From Streptomyces bohaiensis (GTDB taxonomy: Bacteria; Actinomycetota; Actinomycetes; Streptomycetales; Streptomycetaceae), in contig NZ_JAAVJC010000001.1 of NCBI RefSeq assembly GCF_012033785.1, forward strand, positions 23,291 through 87,290: a stretch of DNA of 64,000 nucleotides. The letters are read 5' to 3'. Below, piece after piece: positions 1 through 7,704 of the stretch. Below the pieces are notes generated by a model. That model was not told the DNA's origin and ran no database searches. It saw only the letters and a program-made list of their open reading frames with translations. Made by a program: the position numbers and the translations under genes. Numbering within the stretch: position 1 is the stretch's first letter; each line of letters starts with the position of its first letter.

Positions 1-372
1 TCGCCCGGGGCGCCGGTCTGGACGGAGCTGATCACCTCGGACGCCACCTGGGCGAGCAAGTTCTACCAGATGGTCTTCGGTTACGAGGCCCGCACCGCCC
101 GAACCGTCCCCGGCGCGGACCGGCTGACGCTCTACCTCGGCGACCGCCCGGTGTGCGGCATCCGCGGCGTCGACGGCCGGCTGCCGCACGACCGCGGCTC
201 GTTCTGGCTGGTGTACTTCTCGGTGCCGGACGCCGACGCGGCAGCCGCGCGGGTGCGGGAGTTGGGCGGCGAGACGGCAGAGCCGGACGAGACGCCCATC
301 GGCCGGTTCGTCCGGGCGACGGACCCCGAGGGCGCGCCGTTCGCCCTGCTCCAACTGCGTACCGAGGGCTGA
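1..372 (+). CDS. VOC (glyoxalase/bleomycin-resistance) family protein, 5' truncated
   Basis: The reading frame is open from base 1 and ends with TGA at 370-372, so the gene starts before the window. The visible 123 residues form one beta-alpha-beta-beta-beta module typical of the vicinal oxygen chelate fold. It begins with W-T-E-L and 'ATWASKFYQMVFGY', and later has 'FWLVYFSVPDADAAAARVRELGG' and a closing segment 'VRATDPEGAPFALLQL'. Such proteins are often two-module glyoxalase-like enzymes or binding proteins of unknown substrate. This fragment is probably the second module. A strong hairpin follows the stop. No specific reaction can be assigned. Confidence 0.8.
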   Translation, partial: SPGAPVWTELITSDATWASKFYQMVFGYEARTARTVPGADRLTLYLGDRPVCGIRGVDGRLPHDRGSFWLVYFSVPDADAAAARVRELGGETAEPDETPIGRFVRATDPEGAPFALLQLRTEG

Positions 373-387
373 CGCCCCTCACGGGCG

Positions 388-431
388 GCGGGCCCGGCAT
401 CCGGTCGTGACGACCGGGGTGCCGGGCCCGC
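388..431. terminator. Bidirectional hairpin terminator between VOC gene and tdk
   Basis: A 12-base arm at 388-399 (GCGGGCCCGGCA) pairs perfectly with 420-431. A second stem, CCGGTCG/CGACCGG, nests inside it. It lies between the convergent ends of the VOC gene (372) and tdk (473). It has no U-tract, as is usual for Streptomyces terminators. Confidence 0.7.
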
Positions 432-472
432 GCTGTGTCCCGGCGCCGACGCACCGAGGGGTGGCGACCGCG

Positions 473-1150
473 TCAGGGACGGGGGCCGGGCACCGCGGCG
501 TCGAGCGGCAGCGTGTCGTGGGCGATGCCCCCGGTGCCGGCGGAGGCAGCGGTGAGCCGGCGGCGGTGGTGGCGTCGGCAGAGCACCTCGTACCCGGTCT
601 CGCTGACGCCCTCGGGGCCCTGCCCGATGTCCCCGATGACCACCTGCGCGCCCTCCACCACCATGCGGCCGTCCACCGTCCGTGCGTTGTGCGTGGCGCG
701 GGCACCGCACCAGCACAACGCCTCGACCTGCAACGTCTCGACCCGGTCCGCGAGCTCGATGAGCCGCTGCGACCCGGGGAAGAGCCGGGTCCGGAAGTCG
801 GTGGTGATGCCGAACGCGTAGACGTCGACGGACAGGTCGTCGACGATGCGTGCCAGTTGGTCGACCTGCTCCGAGGAGAGGAACTGCGACTCGTCGGTGA
901 TCACGTAGTCGACCCGGCCGCCGGCGGTCAGGTGGCGCACCAGGTGCCGGTGGAAGTCGAAGCCCTCACCGGCCTCGACCGCCTCGCTGACCAGCCCGAG
1001 CCGGGAGGAGATCCGTCCCTCCCCCGCCCGGTCGTTGCGGGTGAAGATCAGGCCCGCCAGCCCGCGGGCCGACCGGTTGTGCTGGATCTGGAGCGCGAGG
1101 GTGCTCTTGCCGCAGTCCATCGTGCCGGAGAAGAAGGCGAGTTCAGCCAT
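473..1150 (-). CDS. tdk: Thymidine kinase (type II)
   Basis: This enzyme phosphorylates thymidine to dTMP with ATP in the pyrimidine salvage pathway, in the cytoplasm. The 225-residue product has the P-loop GTMDCGKST at residues 9-17, the kinase signature DESQFL around residue 87, and a late cysteine/histidine region (CWCG, then CRRHHRR) where type II enzymes bind zinc. Its length fits the bacterial TdK family. It is the last gene of a three-gene run (DUF5998, phosphodiesterase, tdk), with only 12 bases separating it from the upstream stop. The start is the ATG at 1148-1150. The C-terminal tail, rich in Pro and Ala, varies in this family. Confidence 0.93.
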   Translation of the reverse strand: MAELAFFSGTMDCGKSTLALQIQHNRSARGLAGLIFTRNDRAGEGRISSRLGLVSEAVEAGEGFDFHRHLVRHLTAGGRVDYVITDESQFLSSEQVDQLARIVDDLSVDVYAFGITTDFRTRLFPGSQRLIELADRVETLQVEALCWCGARATHNARTVDGRMVVEGAQVVIGDIGQGPEGVSETGYEVLCRRHHRRRLTAASAGTGGIAHDTLPLDAAVPGPRP

Positions 1151-1162
1151 GGATCGGCTCCG

Positions 1163-2368
1163 TCACGTGCGTACCTCCAGGAGCGGGACGAGCTGTTCGG
1201 CCGGTGTCACCGACCCGTGCATGCCGACCAGGGCCGACTCGTTGGGCTCGGTGCGGGTGGCGACGACCGCCGCGTCCCCGGTCATGGCGACGACGACGTC
1301 CCCGATCCGGGGCAGCACCCGGGCCTCGACCATGGCGGGCGGGCCGAACCAGCCGAGGGAGACGGCCTCCTCCCGAGTCGCGACGTAGGCGGTGTCGGCG
1401 AGCACCTCACGCCAGACGGCGTGGACGTCGACAGCCGCACCGGGAACCGCGTAGACGTGGCGGGCGCGCCCCTCGCCGCCGAGGTGCGCCACCCCCGCGC
1501 CGAGTTCCCAGTCCTCGTCGAAGTCGAACCGCGCCTCCTCCGTGAACGGCACGTCGACCATTCCGTGGTCACCGGTGACGTACAGGGCGGAGCGGGGCGG
1601 CAGTTGCTCGGCGAGGCGGCGGGCGAGACTGTCGACGCGCCGCAGCTGCTCGCGCCACTGCTGCGAGTCGACGCCGTAGCGGTGGCCGTTGCCGTCGAGG
1701 TCGGCGTAGTAGGTGTACACCAGCGCGCGGTCGGCCTCGGCCAGCCGGGCGGCGGCCGCGTCCATCCGCGCCTCCGGGTCCTCACGCCCGGTCCACAGGC
1801 CGCCCGTCAGGGCGACCTGGGTGAGCGGGGTCCGCTCGAACCGCGGCCCGGAGACGTGGGCGGTGCGCACCCCGGCGGCGTGGGCACGGGCGAAGACCGT
1901 GGGGTGGGGCTGCCAGCTGCGCGGTTCCACCCACGGCTCCCAGCGGAGCTGGTTCATCAGCGCCCCGGAGTCGGGGGCGAGCACCTTGTACCCGGCCAGG
2001 CCGTGGAGACCGGGCGGCAGTCCGGTGCCCACCGACGCCAGGGACGCGGCGGTGGTGGAGGGGAAACCCGTGGTCAACGGCGTGCCGGTGCCCGCGCGGG
2101 AGCTCGGCAGCAGCGAGGTGAGGAACGGCGCCAGGTGCGGGTGGTCGCGCAGGGCGTGCCAGCCGAGCCCGTCCACGAGGAAGACGCAGACGCGGTCCGC
2201 GGGCGGCAGGACCAGGTCGGTTCCGGCGGGCATGCCGAACCCCGCGGTGATCGCCGGCAGCAGGTCGGAGAGCGACCCGGAGCCGTACTCCGGTACCGGG
2301 GCATCCCTGGGGTCCAGCGGTACCGGATCGAAGGATCCCAGCGCCGCCGCCGAGGGGTGGTGACTCAC
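1163..2368 (-). CDS. Alkaline phosphatase superfamily protein (nucleotide pyrophosphatase/phosphodiesterase type)
   Basis: The 401-residue protein has the metal-dependent phosphodiesterase fold of the alkaline phosphatase superfamily. In order: the first metal Asp in 'CVFLVDGLGWH'; the nucleophile Thr in 'TGFPSTTAASLASVGTG'; metal ligands in 'YYADLDGNGHRYG' and 'YVTGDHGMVD'; and a final His in 'GMHGSVTP'. I see no signal peptide, so it is probably cytoplasmic. It starts with GTG at 2366-2368, overlapping the TGA of the DUF5998 gene (GTGA), which implies translational coupling. The true substrate is unknown; nucleotides or phosphodiesters are likely by family. Confidence 0.88.
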   Translation of the reverse strand: MSHHPSAAALGSFDPVPLDPRDAPVPEYGSGSLSDLLPAITAGFGMPAGTDLVLPPADRVCVFLVDGLGWHALRDHPHLAPFLTSLLPSSRAGTGTPLTTGFPSTTAASLASVGTGLPPGLHGLAGYKVLAPDSGALMNQLRWEPWVEPRSWQPHPTVFARAHAAGVRTAHVSGPRFERTPLTQVALTGGLWTGREDPEARMDAAAARLAEADRALVYTYYADLDGNGHRYGVDSQQWREQLRRVDSLARRLAEQLPPRSALYVTGDHGMVDVPFTEEARFDFDEDWELGAGVAHLGGEGRARHVYAVPGAAVDVHAVWREVLADTAYVATREEAVSLGWFGPPAMVEARVLPRIGDVVVAMTGDAAVVATRTEPNESALVGMHGSVTPAEQLVPLLEVRT

Positions 2369-2952
2369 CTGGAGGACACCGCCGTGGCCTCGGAGAGCGA
2401 CTGGGCGAACCGCAGCGTCTGCTGCACGGTCTCTGGGCCGTCGCCCGCCTCGCTGATGCGCAGCGAGAGGTCGTCGGCGGTGGTGGAACCGGTGTAGCCG
2501 TGATCGGCCTCGCAGTTGGGGTCGCCGCAGCTCGCCGGCTCCATGTCGATCCGGGAGAGCGCGCCCCAGCCGACGGTCAGCACGACCTCGTGGGGCGGGG
2601 TCCCGGGCCGGTAGGACTCGGGGTCGGCGACCACCCGGCTGACCACGACGGACGAGATGCGCGACAGGCGCACCGACTCCGTGGAGGTCGAGGCGTAGGA
2701 GGCGGGCGCGGTGGAGTCGGCCGGCTGCTCGTCGGTGTGGCTGACGATGAACCGCGTGCCGGTGAGGACCAGCACGGTGATGTGGCGCCGCACCTCGTCG
2801 CTGTCGAAGGTCGTCTCCTGGTGGACCAGGTAGGAGACCACGGCCTCCCGGCCGATGGCGGCCTCGACGGCGTCGGCGACCAACGCCGGGTAGTAACCAC
2901 TGCGCTCGATCGCCGCCCGCAGCCCCTGAGTGGTGGTACCGGTCTTCGCCAT
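2365..2952 (-). CDS. DUF5998 family protein
   Basis: A 195-residue actinobacterial protein of unknown function, recognised by its conserved start 'AKTGTTTQGLRAAIERSGYYP' and the later 'SCGDPNCEADHGYTG' with two cysteines. The ATG at 2952 is preferred over the ATG nine bases upstream because AGGA lies about eight bases ahead of it; the upstream ATG overlaps that ribosome site. It is the first gene of the run with the phosphodiesterase (GTGA overlap) and tdk. No catalytic motif is evident. No function is claimed. Confidence 0.85.
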   Translation of the reverse strand: MAKTGTTTQGLRAAIERSGYYPALVADAVEAAIGREAVVSYLVHQETTFDSDEVRRHITVLVLTGTRFIVSHTDEQPADSTAPASYASTSTESVRLSRISSVVVSRVVADPESYRPGTPPHEVVLTVGWGALSRIDMEPASCGDPNCEADHGYTGSTTADDLSLRISEAGDGPETVQQTLRFAQSLSEATAVSSR

Positions 2953-3033
2953 GCGCACCATCCTAAAGGGCCACCGGGCCCGCCATGCCCCGGACGGCGG
3001 GGGCGGTGCGCTGCTCGCGGTGCCCGCAGGCCC

Positions 3034-5799
3034 TCAGTACGCGGGCAGGCGGCGCGGACCGTAGCCGGAGCGGGGCGGGGGCGGCGCGGCACGGACAGCG
3101 GCGCCCAGCACGTGCACGCCGTGCGTGGCGACCACCACCGGTTCCAGCTCGACAGCCGCGATCTGCGGGTGGTCGTCGAGCAGCCGGCCGAGCCGGGTGA
3201 GCAGTTCCTCCAGGGCGTCGGTGTCGACGGGCTGCGCACCGCGCCAGCCGAAGAGCATGGGTGCGGCGCCGATGGAGCGGATCAGCTCACGCGCGCCGCG
3301 GTCGGTGACGGGCAGCAGCCGGTGCGCCACGTCCCCGAGGAGTTCCGATGCCGGGCCCGCGAGCCCGAAGGAGAGCACAGCACCGGTGAGCGGGTCGGTG
3401 CTGGCGCGCACCACGGTGTCGACACCGCGGGCGGTCATGGGCTGGACCACGGGCAGCAGCTGCGCCGGGTCGCCGAGTTGCTCGGCGAGTTCTGCGTGGG
3501 CCCGGAGCAGCTCCTCCTCCGAGGCCAGGCCGAGGCGGACCCCGCCGAGGTCGGGGCGGTGCCGCAGGTGCGGCGCGGTGGTCTTCAGCGCCACGGGGTA
3601 GCCCAGGCGGCGGGCGGCGGTGCGGGCGGTCTCCGCGTCGGGCGCCGGCAGGGTGGGGACGACGGAGATGCCGTAGGCGCCGAGAAGGGCCTGGGCATCG
3701 GCGGCCGGCAGCTCGACCGCGCCGGACGCGGCGTCGGCGGGGCCGCTGGGGGCGGGACGTCCGACGAGGGCGGCGTTGAGGACGGCGGTGGCCACCGGGG
3801 CGTCCAGGTCGTCGAACTCCGGGACCCGGCCGGAGTCCCCGGCGGACCGCACCCAGTCGGCGTGGCGTGCCGCCTGCGCGAGCGCGCGGACGGCGCGCTC
3901 GGCGGAGGGGTAGGCGGGGATGCCGTGGGTGGCGAGTTCGGTGGCGAGCCCGTCCAGCGCCAGGTGGGCGACGAGGACCGGTTTTCCGACCGCGGCGTCG
4001 GCGACGGCGGCGCGCAGTGCCTCACTGAGCGCCGCCACGTGCTCCGCGCGCCCTGAGCGGGTGGCGTCGGTGGCGGTGTCCTCGGAGACGGTGGGGATCG
4101 CGGTGACCAGGACGGCGTCGCTCCCGGGATCGGCGAGCGCCTCGGCCACGGCGGCCCGGAAGTCCTCGGGGCGGGCGGCCGGCCCGAGGCCGCGGGAGGG
4201 CAGGGGCTGCAGGTGGTGGGCGCGGCAGGCGTCGTGCGCCACCAGCCCGAGCGACTCGGCGTTGCCGACCACCGCGACCCGGTCGCCGGGGGGCAGCGGC
4301 TGTCGGGCGAGGAGCAGACCGGTGTCGACGAGGTCGGTGACGGTGTCGGCCTCGACGACACCGGCCTGCCGCAGCAGTGCGGAGACCGTGGCGTGCGGGG
4401 TCCGTCCGACGGGGACGGTGTGGCCGCGCGGTGGGGCGCCCCCGCTGTGGCGACCGCCGCGGACGACGACGACCGGGCGCCCGGCGAGCGCCGCACGGCG
4501 GGCGAGGCGGGTGAACTTCCGTGGGTTGCCGAGCGATTCGAGGTACATCAGCGCGACGGAGGTGCGCTCGTCCTCGTACCAGTGCTGGAGCAGGTCGTTG
4601 CCGGAGACGTCGGCGCGGTCGCCCGCCGAGACGAAGTCGCTCAGCCCGGCCCCGCACTGGTCGAGCTCCTCCAGCACGGCGATCCCGATCGCCGCCGACT
4701 GGGTGAAGAGGCCGATGCCGCCCCGGCGGGGCAGGTAGGGCCCCAGGCTGGCGTTCAACCGGACCGCGGGATCGGTGTTGATGATCCCGAAGGCCCCGGG
4801 GCCGATGAGCCGCATGCCGTGCGCGCGGGCGAGCTGTACCAGGTACCGCTGGCGCTGCGCGGAGTGCTCGGTGGCGAGGACGACCAGGCCGCGTACTCCG
4901 TGCTCGCCGCATTCGGCCACGACGTCGGGGAGTTGGTCGGCGGGGACGGCGAGCACCGCGAGGTCGACCGGGCCGGGGACGTCGGCGATGCGGCGGTGGG
5001 CCGGTGCGCCGCCGAGTTCGGTGGTCTCCTCGGGCAGGGCGTTGTTGACGGCGTGGACCGTGCCGGTGAAGCCGGCGGCGCGGAGCCGCTCCACGACCGT
5101 CCGGCCGGCCCCGCCGGGGCGGCGACCGACCCCGACCACGGCGACGCTGCCGGGGGCGAGCAGCCGGCCGACCGACCGGGCCTCGGCGCGCTGCTCACGC
5201 GCCTGCATGACCTCCAGCGAGGCGGCGGTCGGTTCGAGGTCCAGGGTGAGGTGGACCGACCCGTCGGTGAAGCTGCGGCGCTGCGAGTACCCCGCATCGG
5301 TGAAGACCTTGATCATCTTGCTGTTGGCCGGGAGGACCTCCGCGGCGAACCGGCGGATCCCGCGTTCCCGCGCGCATGCGGCGATGTGCTCCAGCATGGC
5401 CGAGGCGAGGCCCCTGCCCTGGTGGGCGTCCTCGACCAGGAAGGCCACCTCCGCGCGGTCGGCGTCCCCGGAGGCGGCCCGGCCGCGTTCGTCGATCCGG
5501 TCGTAGCGGACCGTGGCGATGAACTCCCCGGCGACGGTCGCCGCGAGCCCGACCCGGTCGACGAAGTCGTGGTGGGTGAACCGGTGCACGTCGCGCGCCG
5601 ACAACCGCGGGTAGGGGGCGAAGAACCGGTAGTACTTCGACTCCTCGGAGACCCTCTCGAAGAAGCTCACCAACCGGTCGGCGTCGTCGGCCGTGATGGG
5701 GCGCAGCCGGGCGGTGCCACCGTCGCGCAGCACGATGTCCGCCTCCCAGTGGTCCGGGTAGGACGGTGCGGGACTCTCGGGCTCCGTGAGCGGGCGCAT
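3034..5799 (-). CDS. patA: GNAT/ADP-forming acyl-CoA synthetase-like protein lysine acetyltransferase (PatA type)
   Basis: The 921-residue fusion has an N-terminal GNAT domain (about residues 20-190, acetyl-CoA loop near 'EDAHQGRGLASAML'), then a CoA-binding Rossmann domain ('GSVAVVGVGRRPGGAGR'), a succinyl-CoA-ligase-like middle, and a C-terminal ATP-grasp half. The order GNAT first, synthetase-like part second, is the reverse of enterobacterial Pat. It matches the S. lividans PatA described as acetylating acetoacetyl-CoA synthetase. The synthetase half looks degenerate: its 'GHTVPVG' replaces the usual SHTGALAG phospho-histidine segment, and the ATP-grasp glycine-rich segment reads 'GLAGPASELLGDV'. 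It is therefore probably regulatory rather than catalytic. Monocistronic, and divergent from HPr. Confidence 0.85.
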   Translation of the reverse strand: MRPLTEPESPAPSYPDHWEADIVLRDGGTARLRPITADDADRLVSFFERVSEESKYYRFFAPYPRLSARDVHRFTHHDFVDRVGLAATVAGEFIATVRYDRIDERGRAASGDADRAEVAFLVEDAHQGRGLASAMLEHIAACARERGIRRFAAEVLPANSKMIKVFTDAGYSQRRSFTDGSVHLTLDLEPTAASLEVMQAREQRAEARSVGRLLAPGSVAVVGVGRRPGGAGRTVVERLRAAGFTGTVHAVNNALPEETTELGGAPAHRRIADVPGPVDLAVLAVPADQLPDVVAECGEHGVRGLVVLATEHSAQRQRYLVQLARAHGMRLIGPGAFGIINTDPAVRLNASLGPYLPRRGGIGLFTQSAAIGIAVLEELDQCGAGLSDFVSAGDRADVSGNDLLQHWYEDERTSVALMYLESLGNPRKFTRLARRAALAGRPVVVVRGGRHSGGAPPRGHTVPVGRTPHATVSALLRQAGVVEADTVTDLVDTGLLLARQPLPPGDRVAVVGNAESLGLVAHDACRAHHLQPLPSRGLGPAARPEDFRAAVAEALADPGSDAVLVTAIPTVSEDTATDATRSGRAEHVAALSEALRAAVADAAVGKPVLVAHLALDGLATELATHGIPAYPSAERAVRALAQAARHADWVRSAGDSGRVPEFDDLDAPVATAVLNAALVGRPAPSGPADAASGAVELPAADAQALLGAYGISVVPTLPAPDAETARTAARRLGYPVALKTTAPHLRHRPDLGGVRLGLASEEELLRAHAELAEQLGDPAQLLPVVQPMTARGVDTVVRASTDPLTGAVLSFGLAGPASELLGDVAHRLLPVTDRGARELIRSIGAAPMLFGWRGAQPVDTDALEELLTRLGRLLDDHPQIAAVELEPVVVATHGVHVLGAAVRAAPPPPRSGYGPRRLPAY

Positions 5800-6017
5800 G
5801 GGGTCAGCGTACGGCGCACGGCGGGTGGGGCGCCCGCCGTGCGACCCGGCCGGGCGGCTCGCCGTCGTGGCCCGCCGTCGCGGCCAGGCAGTGGCGCGTG
5901 ACCGCCCGGGCGGAGGCGGACGCGCTCGGCGTGCGAGAGTGGCAGCGGACGAATCGCCCGAACCCGCGTGCGGACCTGCTCACACGCGATCCCCACTCGA
6001 ACCGGAGGACACAGATC

Positions 6018-6299
6018 ATGGCTGAGCGCCACGTCACCATCGGCTGGCCCGAGGGCCTGCACGCCCGTCCCGCTTCGGTCTTCGTGCGCGCCGTCACCGC
6101 GTCCGGCGCGGCGGTGACCATCGCCAAGGGCGACAATCCGCCGGTGAACGCCGCCTCGATGCTGGCGGTGCTCGGGCTGGGCGCCGAGGCGGGCCAGGAA
6201 GTGGTGCTGGCCTCGAACGACGAGGGTGCCGAGGTGGCACTGGACCGGCTGGCGAGGCTGGTGTCGGAGGGCCTGGAGGAGCTGCCCGAGGCGGTCTGA
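6018..6299 (+). CDS. ptsH: HPr phosphocarrier protein
   Basis: HPr carries phosphate from enzyme I to EIIA proteins of the sugar phosphotransferase system. The 93-residue product has the active-site histidine at position 15 in 'GLHARPAS', and a Ser at 47 in 'NAASMLAVLGLGA', matching the regulatory Ser46 region of other HPr proteins. The ATG at 6018 follows GGAGG at 6004-6008. The gene stands alone, without enzyme I or a permease, as is usual in Streptomyces. A perfect 16-bp hairpin follows it. Confidence 0.96.
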   Translation: MAERHVTIGWPEGLHARPASVFVRAVTASGAAVTIAKGDNPPVNAASMLAVLGLGAEAGQEVVLASNDEGAEVALDRLARLVSEGLEELPEAV

Positions 6300-6320
6300 C
6301 CCCCGGCACCCGCGCCATCG

Positions 6321-6368
6321 ACGACGGCGGCCGGCCCCGCGCATCCCGCGGTGGCCGGCCGCCGTCGT
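6321..6368 (+). terminator. Terminator after ptsH
   Basis: A 16-base arm at 6321-6336 (ACGACGGCGGCCGGCC) is perfectly complementary to 6353-6368, with a 16-base loop, starting 21 bases after the HPr stop codon. Confidence 0.75.
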
Positions 6369-6632
6369 GCCGACCGGCCTGCGCGGTGACCGCCGGTGAG
6401 GCGGAGCGGAGGCGAGAGCGGGCTGGCGCCGGAAAAGCTTCCCTGCGGCGGGGAGGACGACGGCTCAACACCGCTCGGGAATGCATTCACCGGAGGGTCG
6501 GAGGGCGGAGGACATGGAATACCCGGCGCGGATCACCCCGAATTCGCGAGAGGCGCCGGACGCCGCCAAAAAAAACGGAATGAGGGCGGCCCTTTCCGAT
6601 GAGCGCTCCGACGAAATGCTAGGCCCAGCGCG
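6369..6632. other. Intergenic stretch between HPr terminator and GntR gene
   Basis: The stretch holds an A-rich segment near 6570-6580 and no convincing gene. An open frame from ATG 6514, with a GGAGG ahead of it, runs into the 3' end of the GntR gene. It resembles no known protein and has a composition unlike its neighbours. Confidence 0.5.
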
Positions 6633-7331
6633 TTACGAACGCGCGCGCCCCGTGTTGACGGGAGGTTTCCTGGGAGCCGGTGCCCGACCGGCCCGCATCG
6701 CCGCCTCCAGCCCGCCCCGGTCGGCCTGACCGGGCGCGCGGTCCAACTGGGCCAGCACCACGCCGCGCGCCCGTTCCGCGTCCCCGCGGGCGATCGCGTC
6801 CACCAGCGCGCCCCGCTCCTGCCACGTCTCCGCGTCGCGCGCGGCCGCGTCCAGGGGGTGCAGCCAGGCGATCTTCCGCCGGGTCTGCACGAGCAGGGCC
6901 GCCAGCGGCGGGCTTCCGGTGGCCTGGGCGACCGTCTCGTGGAACCACTCCCCCAAGGAGCGCAGGTCGTTGTCCTGGCCCTGCTCCGCGCGCTGCCGCC
7001 CCAGGCGCACCAGCCCGCGCATGACCTTCAGGTGGGCCTCGGTGCGGCGTTGCGCCGCCCGGGCGGCGCCCAGGGGTTCCAGCAGGGCGCGGATGTCCAG
7101 CAGGTCGGCCGCCTCGCGATCGTCGGGCCGGGCCACGCAGGCCCCGGCGTGCCGACGGGAGACGACGAACCCCTCGGACTCCAGCGTCCGCAGCGCCTCG
7201 CGGACGGGCACGCGGGACACGCCGTAGCGCTGGGCGAGCTGCTCCTCCGCCAATCTCGCCCCCCGCGGCAGAGCGCCCGCGACGATGTCGTCGCGAATCG
7301 CCGCACACACCGACTGCGCCGAAATCCGCAT
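6633..7331 (-). CDS. GntR-family transcriptional regulator, FCD (FadR-like) subfamily
   Basis: The 232-residue protein has an N-terminal winged helix (about residues 5-70, 'QLAQRYGVSRVPVREALRTLESEGFV') and an all-helical FCD ligand domain ('LLDIRALLEPLGAARAAQ', 'WFHETVAQATGSPPLAALL'). FCD proteins usually sense small organic acids. It sits beside the HPr gene on the opposite strand, so the two transcripts converge. The ATG at 7331 is preferred over two TTG codons just upstream. A TGT-ATG-ACA dyad inside a larger inverted repeat lies 53-80 bases upstream of the start and is a candidate autoregulatory operator. The ligand is unknown. The C-terminal tail is basic and proline-rich. Confidence 0.85.
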   Translation of the reverse strand: MRISAQSVCAAIRDDIVAGALPRGARLAEEQLAQRYGVSRVPVREALRTLESEGFVVSRRHAGACVARPDDREAADLLDIRALLEPLGAARAAQRRTEAHLKVMRGLVRLGRQRAEQGQDNDLRSLGEWFHETVAQATGSPPLAALLVQTRRKIAWLHPLDAAARDAETWQERGALVDAIARGDAERARGVVLAQLDRAPGQADRGGLEAAMRAGRAPAPRKPPVNTGRARS

Positions 7332-7383
7332 CAACAACCCCCATGGCCGGGACGTCCCGGCGCAGCAATTACCGCCGAGTCAC

Positions 7384-7411
7384 TCCCGAACTGTATGACA
7401 TTCATTCGGGA
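7384..7411. promoter_or_regulatory. Candidate GntR/FCD operator
   Basis: Arms TCCCGAA (7384-7390) and TTCGGGA (7405-7411) flank TGTATGACA (7392-7400), whose TGT/ACA ends form a dyad of the kind FCD-type GntR proteins bind. It lies upstream of the GntR gene start at 7331. Confidence 0.45.
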
Positions 7412-7704
7412 ATTCCGACCGGGCCGCCCTGCGACCACGTTCTTTTCGGACTCGTGACCCCACGGGGCGCGAAAGGGGCGCGCCGCCCCGGCGGCAGGGC
7501 GCGGCGGACGCCCCGAAGCGCCCGGGCGCAGCGGCGCGGCAGCCCGCGGCACGGACGCGGAACGGCTGGTTCCGTTCAGCGGCCGGCAGCGGCGCCGGCC
7601 CCCGCTCCCCGTCGGAGGAGGCCGACCCCCGGGCCCGCGCGTTGACCGGACGAGACACGGAGGGGGCCCGGGGGCGTATCGGTGCCTTCGTTGGTGACCG
7701 GCCG
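7412..7704. other. Intergenic stretch between GntR promoter and M16 peptidase gene
   Basis: A GC-rich spacer of about 290 bases downstream of the M16 operon. It contains several imperfect GC hairpins that could end that operon. No gene is supported. Confidence 0.4.

Noticed and set aside
407..4056. Very long open frames on the plus strand opposite tdk, the phosphodiesterase, DUF5998 and patA
   Set aside because: They are antisense frames kept open by high third-position GC; their translations are low-complexity Arg/Gly/Pro/Val mixtures without domains.
6514..6729. Small open frame with GGAGG ahead, between HPr and GntR
   Set aside because: It overlaps the GntR 3' end, matches nothing I know, and its C-terminal half is an antisense shadow.
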